Positions 14,401 through 26,400 of a stretch of DNA of 64,000 nt are shown piece by piece. Every line of letters starts with the position of its first letter. The stretch's first letter is position 1. This DNA comes from Heterobilharzia americana (Eukaryota; Platyhelminthes; Trematoda; Strigeidida; Schistosomatidae): positions 57,729,257 through 57,793,256 of the forward strand of contig OX104128.1 in the NCBI GenBank assembly GCA_944470555.2, in the 5' to 3' direction. The notes beneath the pieces are model-generated. The model searched no databases. It was not told the origin of the DNA and was given only the letters and a program-made list of their open reading frames with translations. The translations under genes were made by a program, and so were the position numbers.

Positions 14401-17400
14401 CTTGACTGACATTAGTGTTGAAAATCCGGATCTTGTTCATGCTTTATGATGAATGCAGTGCAGTGCAGTGCAGTACAGTCGACCTCCACACTGATTTCAG
14501 ATTAATGCATGAATGCCTGTCTTTTTGCCTTTCCGATCCTGACTTTGGCATCCTCATCTGTGCCGCCTGTAGTTGAGACGGTGGTGCCTAGGTAGGTGGG
14601 TGTGAGAGACAACTTTCTTTAGATTTCTCCCGTTGATAGAATATAAAAACGAACAGAGAGAGTTATGTAGCTGCCTGGATATGGTTTTGCATGATAAATT
14701 GTGTCCGAAAACAACAGTATATAATACTCATCACTGCATCACATGCCTAACACGCAAACTAAAGCGGAGCTAACCTTAACTAAGGGAAAATCCTTATCAT
14801 TAACATATCACACTGAACCATATTTATTTATATTATTATTTATTAGTCCCTTGGGTTCCTAGTGGAACATAGGGTTTCAGTAGCACGCCTCCAGTGACCT
14901 CTGTTCTCTGAGATCTTTTGAACCTGGTTCCACGACAGCCCACAACCTCTCATTTCCTCCTCGCATGACCTCCTCCATGTCACCCTCGGACGTGCAACTC
15001 GTCGCTTCCCATGGGGATTCCACTCGAGGGCCTGACGCGTGATGTCCTCAGTCGGCCTTCTCAGTGCATGGCCAATCCATCTCCACTTCTTCCTGCATAT
15101 TCGTTGCGTGATAGGTTCTTGGTTGGTTCGTTCCCAGAGTTCCTTGTTGCTTATTCTTTCTGGCCATCTGATCTTCAGTAGCGAGCGTAAGCAGTTGTTG
15201 ATGAATGTCTGTAGTTTATTGGAAATCCCTTTCGTGACGCGCCAAGTCTCTGAGCCATACAAGAGCACTGACTTGACGTTGGTGTTGAAAATCCGTGTCT
15301 TGTTCCGCATGCTGAGTGCAGAAGATCTCCACACTGGTTTCAGGCTAATGAAGGCCTGTCTTGCTTTTCCGATTCTCACTTTGACGTCCTCGTCTGTGCC
15401 TGTGCAGCCTGTAGTTGAAACAGTGCTTCCTAGATAAGTGAAGGAGGTTACTTCCTTCAAGTTTCTCCCGTTGACGGTGATTGGAGTTTGTTGTTGTCGT
15501 TGATGGTGGTGGTGCGGTATCTTCATCACTTCTGTCTTCTCTATATTCACCTGAAGTCCCGTCTTCCTCCGCTGCCTCTTCTATCAACTTGTTAGTTTTT
15601 GTCTGCAGATCTTCAAGTTTATGTGACATTAGGCACAAGTCATCGGCGAAATCCAAGTCTTCTAGGCTCTTTTCCGCAGTCCAGCGTATCCCCCTCTTCT
15701 CGCTGCCTACTGTTTGCTGCATCATCCAGTCCATCACAATAAGGAATATCATGGGTGATAGTAAACAACCTTGTTTCACTCCTGTCTTCACTTCAAAAGC
15801 ATCACTGAGCTTCTTATTGTGAATTACTTGGCATGTGGCATCTTCATATAGTTGTTGAATGAGGCGGATAAAGGTTTGCGGTACTCCGTAGTATTGAAGC
15901 AGTTTCCAAATTACCATATGTCAAAGTATAATTCATTCGAAAGAAAAATTGAAATAAACTCAGAAGCCTTGTGCACTTGTACATAGTAGACAATCAGTTT
16001 CATCTTTTATGCAAAGACTAATGATACCAACAGACTGTCTAAACTATGGTTAGAGGAGTGGAGTACAAACCCTTAACCCACTGGTTGAAAGTCGAATACC
16101 TCGATCAATGAGCCACATTTCCTTCTCATATGATGCTCATCAATGCTGGCATACATGATGAGAAACAATAAAATTATTCAGACATCTGGATCTGAATTTA
16201 AACCAAACAAGCTGACAAAATATAAACTAAAATAAAGAACCTGTACGTTGATCATAAAGGCGTACAGTTAATTTAAACAGGCTGTTTACAATGTCACAAC
16301 AGAATGAATTTCTTTACAAATTTTAAATTAATTTTGGATTTAATATTAAACTGATGGCGATTACTTTCTTAAAGCAGATTCAATATGACAAGTGATGATG
16401 ATTTTCTAAGCCAAGTTAAATACAGATAGCTTATCTGCGCTCAGCTTATCAGATTCCTACAAATAATTGTTCTAGTCCAATAGGGAAGTATCTTGGCCAC
16501 ACAAACACCTTGCCTTTTAAGTAGAGAAATCAGCCAATCACTTTTCATTTCCTTTTCTTTTTCACCCCGAATAAATCAGGGGGAGAGGTGTGCCGCGTAA
16601 TAAACGTCAAACGTGTACTGGAAAAAAAAGAAATACATTTGATCTATGGCTAATAATTTCTTCTCGGTTCCATGCAAGTAAGAGCCTCACTTGAACCCAT
16701 AAACGTTGGTAGCAGAAGTCCAAGTTCTTCGATCGTCAAATATATCGTTCAGACAGGTTACAGGATTGATGTGGTTACTTCCTTCACATCTATTCACAAA
16801 ACGTGTTCGGGACGGATCTTTGAATTTGTTGAGGCATTAGCTATTCGAAAGTTGAAACCACCTTTGTGCGCTCATAAACAATTTGTTATCACATTAAGTC
16901 TTCCTTAGTAAATTCATCTATGGAAACCAAGTTCGATGTACTATTATTTCCGCTCTATCGGCCATCAGGCTTTGACTCCACCGGTCACGACTTGTCATTG
17001 GAACTTCGGGAATACTTCTCGAAGCTAGTCACCAACGAGCACTAGTTCAATTAAATTTTGAGGGGGTTGTGGAGATTTGGAAATATTTCAAGTTGTTATT
17101 CATCGAAGACTGACATCAGTTGGAGGAACAAAGGAAACCTGGGAGCACTGGACAGCTGTTTCGTCCTAGTATGGGACTCCTCAGCAGTGCGCACCCACGA
17201 CCCCACCAGCAGGGATCGATTTTCATTGTTATTCAGCCTTTAATTCAGTCTTCCTGCTTGACCTCCTTTTATTTTCTCACCCCTTCATGAATTTTCATAT
17301 AAATACCTGTGATAAGTACGTGGGTGATCAGATAGTTCGAAACGCAAATACATTACACGGTCCAGACAATTTACGTCATCTCATTGTTTTGTCGAAGTTT

Positions 17401-20400
17401 ATCAAGGGAACTAATTGTGATAATTTGGTTGTGGCCAGCAGAAGGATCCAGGAGGCGCACTTCGTCCTGTTTAGGACTCGTCAGGTGGATGTAGCTGCAC
17501 CCCAGTGATGTTGTTCCCAATGAAATTCAATCCTCGTACCCATCGCTTCAAACGCCAAGGCCTTATCCACTATGCCACGGAGGAACGGCAGCCACTTCTT
17601 GTACCTACTACCCGTTGTACAACTAACCAAATTATCATAATTAACATTCAGGCAATATCGGGGCATCCGCATAGGAGCCCATATGTTAATTGGGGTCGAA
17701 CAATTCGATCCAACAAAACAACGGAGAATAACAAGTATGTCAATAAGTAGTAGGAACTAATTATTTTAATGATTTCTTGTGTTATTTTCTACCCCTCCCC
17801 CCTCACTCCCTGTGTCACTGGTTGTCGAATCACAATACACGATGAATCAGCTCAAGTGACTGGTTGCAAGAAACTGAAAAGCACTATAAGACAGAGGAAA
17901 TTGGGGAAGGGTTACTTTGTTTCTGTGATGAACAACGATACCGTCCGAAATAATCTTTAGGAGGGGTTTTTGTCTCGCAGCGTTTCAGTCCTTAAAGTCT
18001 TCGACCGACGCGCAAACGAAGTATGAGAAGCAGACGTACATACACTACGTTGTGCAAGATTCACTTTTTTAAGGTGACCGAAGAGCCTATGTCAAGTTTG
18101 TTTGCTTTAAGGCTAGTGGAAGCCGGTCAATAAAGGTTGTAGTGACAAGAAGGTCAGTTCTGTTTGTTTTCATTATATATTTCATAGGATATCTCTGAAA
18201 TGCTCTTGTCTGCTGTTCGTGCTCGCCAAGTTTTTAGCAGGTTTCTGGACAGTAACTCGGTGGCTGTTAACTCACAATTATCCCTGCAATTCTCTGCTTT
18301 ACGGCAATAGTTTTTGGGCGTGAAAGTTGACGGGAGTTGAATTGGACAACTTAAGGCCATTGCTAATATCCGGCACAGTTGCATTGAATGTTGTTGATTT
18401 CGTACCCCTTCATAACAAACGCCAGAGCGTTATTCACTTAACCGAGTCCCAAATAAGAAGAAATGCCAGTCTTGGATCCCTTTTCTTGTCACCGAGATTA
18501 ATGTAACATCATGAATAATCAGCAATATTAAGGCGTCTGCATAGGACCCCATCTACCAACAGAGGTCGAACAGTTCAGCCCTGTATAGTAGTGGAGGATT
18601 AAAAGTATCAACAACAACCACACTCAATACATTTTGAAACAGGCTCCTTGAAGTGGTACACAACCTTGTCACTACAAAATAAAAATCTCTACAAATTCCA
18701 AATTAATTTTGGATTTCATCTTAACCTGATGGCAACAAGTTATGATGATCTTGTAAGCCAATCTAAATATAGATAGTTTATCTGCGCTCAGCCGATCAGA
18801 TTTTTAGATATTATTCTTCTAGTCCAATAAGAATGTATCTTGGCTACACAAAAACATTGTCGTTTAATTTAGGGGTAGTATTCCTCATGGACTGACATCA
18901 GTTGGGGAACCATTGAAAACTTCGGAGCACTGGATAGCTGTTTCGTCCCAGCATAGAACTCCTCAGCAGTACTGGCCCACGACCCTGCTACGGATCGAAC
19001 TCAAGAGATTCAGGTTTCACGGCGAACAGCTGTTTCGTCCTAGTATGGGACTCCACTGAACTCCGACCTAGTGGCTGAGTGGCTAATGCATTCGCCGTGA
19101 AACCTGAGTCTCTTGAGTTCGATCCGTAGCAGGGTCGTGGGCCAGTACTGCTGAGGAGTTCTATACTGGGACGAAACAGCTATCCAGTGCTCCGAAGTTT
19201 TCAATGGTTATCCAACTGATGTCAGTCCATGATGAATACTAACTCTAAATTAAAAATTCCCCGTTCATTTCAAAAATACATTATCTTTTAAACAGAGGAA
19301 TCAGCCAACTTCTTTTTTCCACCCTAAATAAATTAGGGGGGGGAGAGGTATGTCTGGTAATAAACGTCAACCACCCAGTATAGAAAAACATTATCCCAGT
19401 TTCCAGGTGAATACCTTGAGAATTACTTAAGCGATAAACTAATATATTTTCAATGAAGAAAAAATGAAATGAATATGAACATTATTTTAAGTAAATGTGT
19501 AATACCAAAAACTATGAATTCATAATAAACTGAATAAAACTTACGCATGAATAAACTGATGATAATGTTTGCGTCGAGAATGCGGTAGATCCTTGAGGTA
19601 GTGGCATATTCAGGGCCACAGATCCCAGTGCACATAAAAATCCTGTCATATTTGCCCATTCATTGAGTACATCTTCAATTTCATGATCGTTTACAGGTGA
19701 CTGTTGACTAACTCGACGTTTTACAGCCAAATAGCGACTTGTACTTGCGTTTCCAGCAGTAAATGGACTTGTTCCAGTAGAACTACCAGAGGCTGAGACA
19801 CCTCCAGAAGTATTCGTCATTGTAAGTATCATTCCAGTTGAACCTGCCACAGAAGGGAATCCATCTATATTCATACCAACTCCAGCAGTATCTACTGAAT
19901 TTGTTATAGAGTCCAAACCACTAGATATAGATGGTGAACTACCTAGAGATGCTGGAGAAAATCCACTCACTGAAGTATTGTTTGTAGTATTGGCAGTAGA
20001 CTCATAACATGGATCTTCACTTCCACCAGGTGGAACAGAAGCTTTTGATTTTGGATAGTTAATAAGAAACTTTGTACTTCTCAGCCATATCATATAAGTA
20101 TGTTCCCAAGCCTGTAAAAGTGATAAACATTTATATTTTATAGAATGCAATACAAAAGTTTAAAATATTTCAGTTCAGATTGTAAGCTTGCATTAAACGA
20201 AACAGTACAAAAAGTAGTCTACTCGCGACTTCCATTTCGGTGTTACTGTAACTAGGAAAGATGCAAAGTGTGAAAAGCCTTGTAATTGTTATAACAGAAT
20301 ACAAAAAGTATTTTTATGAACAAACTGACTGATGTATTGCTACCTGCATACAATTGTGTGTTTTGCAGCTATGTGCTCAGGAAAATATAAACCGCTGATT

Positions 20401-23400
20401 GATAATATGTGTAACAAAATAGGACTCTATGGTTCATGTGTACTTACAGTTTTCTTGGTTTAAATCGTAGTATAATCTCAACAGGTTCAACTCTAAATTA
20501 GTCAGTTTTTCATTGGAAAAATAATTCATACTGAGTGATGATTGAAGGTGGAATGAAAATTTGGACCACGGCCGAATTCGAACCAGTCACAACCGGGTTT
20601 CCGGTCTGATGTTGTACCTCATAGATCAGTTGGTAGGGCATCAGACCGGAAACCCGGTGGTGGGTGGTTCAAATTCGGCCACAGTCTAAGTCTTCATTTC
20701 ACCTTCAATCATCATCCAGTCTGCCAAACGACGGCTATCTCAGATAGTAGTCAAAATGATAAGTAAGATAATTCTGTACTTAAGAGACGGATAACTGATA
20801 TTTTATACAAAGTGACTCAAAACATTCTAGGCCACTGTAAACTTCAAAACAAAAAAGAAAGAAATCTGTCAAACTTACAAGCTTATTTCCTTGTGTTTGA
20901 TGATTAATTTTTCGTAATAAGGCTAAAATTTGTTTTTGTAAATGAGCACGACCTGTTGTAACTATTGATCGACTATGTTCAGCAATTTCAGCGTATATAT
21001 TGTAAACTGGTAAAAGATCTGGAAGACGAAAATCAGTAAGTGCCCATTGAATCGGTAATGACCATAAACATGATTTTCCTAACGAGCTAGTTGTATGAGA
21101 AACAGGATTTGTAATTTTATTTGATGTATGTATTAGAAAGTTTGTTGTATTATCATCTGAGTATTCAGAGCAAAATGTTGGATTACTGTCGGAATTGATT
21201 GGATTCCTGAAATTGGAATGTGAGTTTGAATCTTGAATGGATCGATTAGCTGCTGGAATACCATCAATATTTGTACACACTGGAAGGTAATTAACTGGAG
21301 TACAAAGAGGGCATCCACAATTACATAAAGCAATACAAGATCCAGGTAAATTTGAACGACGATTTTCAGTGTCATAAGAGCTTGAAGAGTTTTGAAAGCG
21401 TTTACATGTTGTTTCAGATGGAGTACTGCTAGATGGACTTTGATCGACAGAAACTGATGGAACAACTAGCCTGTAATCACTTGTAAAAGGAGGTGACTTG
21501 CGAGTTATATCACCATGATATGAATGTGTTGTCACATTCAAACTATTCAATTTAGGATTTTCCACCCAGTATGATGTCCCTGATGGATTAGTAGTGGATG
21601 CATTTGTATTGGTTGAATAGCATTCACAATCAGAACGCTGTAAAAATTCTCCATCTGAAGCAGAAGTGATTGTAGCTAAGGCAGTAGCGCTACTCCAAAG
21701 TTCAGCTTCTTGACAAAGTAGTCGAAAACAAGACATTGAAGTTAAAACAGCTTCCAAATCAAGTGACCATAAGTAAGTGAAAAATACAGTTTCTAGTTTG
21801 ATAAGAGCCATTTGATTTCTCTTTGGATTAATACCTAATGGCCCTAGAAATGGGCTAAGGCAGGAGCCACTTTGAGAGTTTGTCTTTCCTGCAGGAGCTG
21901 GACCAATATATACGCCACCATCCGTGTAATTCATACCTAAAATGTGAATGATAAACTTTAAGGCTTTACATATACGCTATTGGAAAATAGAATTATAGTT
22001 TTGGTACTGGGTGATGATTGAAGGTGAAATGAAAATTTGGACCACAACCGAGTGCGAACCAGTGACCATCGGATTTCCGTCTCGATGCTCTATCTTGTAG
22101 CTCAGTTAGTAGAAAATCCTTGAATGTGAAAACTTTAAAGCGGCCAGAGAACTTTTAGACGCTTGGTGCTCAAGTGAATTAGTAATAAATAGCAACTTAG
22201 AAGTAGAGAGAGAGGAATCAACTGATCTAAAAGCAAAGAAACGAGCAACTCAGCCAGTGAGGAGATCAACAATTAGCAAGATTAAGATAAATCAAAAATG
22301 TCTCGCCGAACTCCTCCATGTAATTAATCGATGCAAAAAGATATCCCTTTATTTGGAAACAACCGGCCAGTAAAACTAAAGGAAATCTCATCAGTTAGAG
22401 CGAATCAACCAGTCAGTGAGTAGCATTCCTATCCAGTACAAAAGAGGTAACCAATCACAGTACAATATGAAAACAAAGGAAGTCAACGCTATGTGAAAAC
22501 TTACAGGAAAAACACCAACTAGTCACTACGAACATATACACATGCACTTACCAACCAATTAATTGGGTTTAATCAGTTAGTATCAACATAGGACTTGGCA
22601 CCACCGCGTAACGGTCTGAATGCCATAATGCATATCCAAATATCAAGGTAGCAGGCGCTATGTTGAAAGACAAGTAGTGATGGACAAAGTAGTCAAAAGT
22701 GGCAGAAAGTCGTGAGAAGAGAACAGTCAAGGATGAGATAATAATAAGATCGGTAAGATGATTAGGCTGAAAATAATGTATGGATACAACTAGGATACCT
22801 ATATTTCCTTACACGGCTCAGGTCAACAGTCAAAGACATCATGGGCTGATACCATGTTTTAGTCTGGTTACTTCACACCATTTTCCAGCCCAAACCTGCT
22901 GCGGATAGCAATGTGTGACAAGACAGAGGGTGACTAGGCATGAGTAACACATTTTCCAGTCACCTGAGTCGGTAAAGCTTCACGACCTCATCAACTGACT
23001 GACGTCTTGTGCCAAAAAATTTACGCCCGACTTTTTCACCGCTAAGGTGGTAACACGAAGATATATGGTCTACGCTACGAAGGCTACAGTGGTCGAACAA
23101 TTAAAGCCTTCTGATGTCCTTTATTTTTTAGTGGCCAAGTTTCACAGCGACAAAGTAGGACAAAGCGAAATTCAGTGCAGAAAACTCAGTCCTTGATAGG
23201 AGATTTGATGTCACGGTGGCACCACAGATAGCGTAAATTGGCAAAAGGCGAGCGAGCCTTTTGTATTCATGCAGAGATTTAGTCGATTAATGACATGTGA
23301 AGACTTATCCAGTTTTTAAAGTGAGCGAGGTGATTAACGCACTCAACCACTTAACTCTCTGCTATTAAACGAGGTGCTAACAAGGACCAGTCATTAAGCA

Positions 23401-26400
23401 TGAATTTTCATTTGAATGACCAGCAATTAGCTTACACCTCAGTCAAGTAGCATGTTATAAATATCCGTAGACAACGAATTAATTCACTTTCTAGAGGAGC
23501 TCTGAAGCAGTCATGACGATGTCTAACACGGCATCGAAATGCTGGCCAAACTAAATTCTCAGCTCAGAAAACAAGACAGTTAAAGCATTCATATGCTGAG
23601 CTGCAAATGTTCGTAATTATTTCCAAATTATTTCTAACGATTTTGTCAATTATTTGCTACTGTGCCTAAAATAACGAATGTTTATCATAAAAAGATGTAC
23701 AAACAATAACCTGAAAGATTGAAAGCAATGAAATCAACATAACGAGGCTAATCATAAACTTTTCAAAGAAGGGTTTTAACTTCTAAAAATCAACCTAATG
23801 TGTGATGTTTGTAACAAGTGTTCTCGCTTATTTGAATCTTCACCATTATTATTATATTAGTTGTCTCTTGGGTTCCTAGTGGAATATAGGGCTTCAGTAG
23901 CACGTCGCCATTTCACTCCCTTCTCTGTAAACTTTTGAACATGGCACCATGACAGTTCACAAGCTCTCATTTCTTCTTCACACTATCTCCTCTATGTCAC
24001 CCTCGGACACCCGACTCGCCGTTTCCCCTTTGGATTCCACTCGAGTGCCTGGCGCGTGATGTCCCCAAACGGTCTCCTCAGTGCATGCCCAATCCATCTC
24101 CACTTCCTTCCAGTGCATATTTGTTGAGCGATAGCTTCTTGGTTGGTTCGTTGCTAGAGTTCCTTGCTGCTTATTCCATCTGAGCTTGAGTAACGAGCCA
24201 GCGTAAGCAGTTGTTGATGGATGTTTGTAGTTTGTTGGAAATGTTATTCATAACACACCAGGTCTCTGAACCACATAGAAGCACTGACTTGATATTAGTG
24301 TTGAAAATCAGGATCTTTTTGTTTATGCTAAATGCAGAAGATTTCCACACTGGTTTCAGGCCAATGAACACCTGTCTTGCTTTTCCGATCCTGGCTGCTT
24401 TGACGTCCTCGTCTGTGCCACCTGTAGTTGAAACGATGCTGTCTAGGTAGGTAGGTGGAAAAGACTACTTCCTTTAAGTTTCTCCCATTGAAGGCGATTG
24501 GTGTTTGTTGTTGTTAATGGTGGTGTTGGTTGGGTATCTTCATCACCTGTCTTCTCTACGTCCACTTGAAGTCCCGTCTTCGCTGCCGTGCCTCTTCTGT
24601 CAACTTGTTAGTTTTCACCCATATATCTTCAAGTTTGTGTGAAATTAGACTCAAGTCATCGGCGAAATCCAAATCTCCTGGGATCTTTTTCCCGGTCCAG
24701 CCATCCAGCGTATACCCCTCTTCTCACAGCTCACTGTTTGTTACATGATCCAGTCCACTACAATGAGGAATGTCATGGGTAATAGCAGGCAACCTTGTTT
24801 CACTCCTGTCTTCACTTCAAAGGCATCAGTGAGCTTCCCATTGTGAATTACTTGGCATATGGCTTCTTCATATGTCGCTTTATAGATATCCTTGTGCTTG
24901 AACACAGTGCCACCAATCACCAAATAGTTGAATGCACAGAATTCTGCAAACAGTTCACCATAGTGAAACTTATTTTCCCAGTGTGAAAGCAGGAAGGATA
25001 TATTAATATGAGAATAAAACTTGAGAACTGTGGTAGATTGTACTTCCATTTTAATTGTTTGATTAGACTTATCACACAGTGGAACAGTATTATTTACTAT
25101 ATAACGTTTCTAAGACAATTTCGTGTCCATAGCCATATCAAGATAGCTCCACAACTTTGAGACATGGTTTATATAGCTTGAATGTATTTATTACGAGTAA
25201 ATTTCTAATGGGAAGTCTACTTACATTACACCGATTCATTCCACAATGCTGAAACTTTTGATTTGATATATGTATATATAGTTCTTTTTCTCTCTCCTTC
25301 TTTGTATACAAGCAGTGAAATATTCCATATATCCGAAAAATATGTTGATTTATGCCTGTTGAGTGTGTTTGGTGTTGATTCGATACACGAAGATTCGGTT
25401 ACCAATCTCTCTCTCTCTCTCCTGCTCTCCACCAGGTTAGTTTTAAGGATCTCCACCCTATCCCATCCTGTTGTATGGTTGTATGTAATAGCATGCATAG
25501 CTATGGTCCAGCTTTTTTCTAAATTTCTTATATTACTAGGACCTAAAAAATTTGATCTAGCCAGCGTTTTGTTCTCCGACCCTGGTCGACTACTTCAACC
25601 TAAGTATTTGACCTCGCAATTATTGCAAGGGATTTTATTTGGTAAAGTAAATTATTCTAACTAACTGGATTAATAGGATCTTTTTACCTACAAAGCTTGT
25701 TTTTAAGTATGTTTGCAGGTTTAAACGCCAACTCTAATTCCAACCTTATTGTTCACATGGTGATTCCACCAAACCCTGAGCAAATGCCAAATAGGCCTTC
25801 TCTATCCTAGCTGAGATTTAATTTGCGACCAAATCGTTTTCTCAAGTAAGCGAAGTAGTCGACACATCCTATTCTTTCATTCCCTATCATTCAGCTTAAA
25901 GTAGTTGTACAAAACCAGTCCTGAGGTATTATCTTACACTTGACAGGTGCTTGTGAGACGCTTGATAAAAAATACTTTGATTTCTGGGTCAATTAAACAC
26001 CCAAATCTTGATAGTCCTTTATAACGATTGATAATAATAACAATAATATTGATAATGATGATAAAGCCTCAATGATTGAAGTAAAATTAAGAATTCGCTA
26101 GCAACTGGGTTTTGTACCTTAGTCAGTAGAACGTCTGACAAGTAATTCAAAGGTCACTGGTCTGAATCCTGCCACAAGCTAGATTTTTATTTCACCCTCA
26201 ATTTATATCCAGTATCAAAAAATTATTATTATTGATGAAATAAGTATATAAATTAGACAAACCTGAATTTGCGTTTGTCTGTGCATTTGTTGATGTAACC
26301 GATGGACTGGATATAGTGGTTGTTATTGTTGTTGTTGTTGTCGTCGAAGTGATTAGTGTAAAAGAATTAGTAACGCCTATATTTCCACTTGTACTGATAC

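Larger units (their letters stand above)
18867..19254. repeat. Family B SINE long fold-back
   Basis: About 165-base arms pair almost base for base: catggactgacatcagttgg against ccaactgatgtcagtccatg, and atcgaactcaagagattcag against ctcttgagttcgatccgtag. An extra minus half-ribozyme (19024-19050) lies near the centre. Confidence 0.9.
18670..19395 (+). repeat. Unclassified repeat, copy 2, split by a family B insertion
   Basis: Same block order as 16285-16625, but interrupted at about 18867-19254 by a B fold-back. Short similar sequences (acaaaaacattgtcgttta, near 18848) and (aaaaatacattatctttta, near 19276) flank the insert and could be a target-site duplication. Confidence 0.65.
10880..19544. 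other. Intron between window exons 10 and 11
   Basis: A repeat graveyard: B, C, Penelope-like, L2, two L1, Penelope-like, B, C, C and B-fold-back insertions listed separately. Unassigned: 12551-13009, 13171-13867 and 15918-16284, where I recognise nothing, and 17746-18394. Confidence 0.7.
21937..26262. other. Intron between window exons 8 and 9
   Basis: Family A partial copies at 22000-22120 and 26055-26215, an unclassified repeat at 22560-23640 and an L1-family LINE at 23852-24880. A pyrimidine-rich tctctctc run lies at about 25406-25435. Nothing recognised in 24881-26054 otherwise. Confidence 0.7.

Noticed and set aside
20524..20560. Family A sequence gtgatgattgaaggtgaaat read as a hammerhead (TGATGA...GAAA)
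   Set aside because: The first core C is absent, stem II cannot form and no NUH site with stem I follows.
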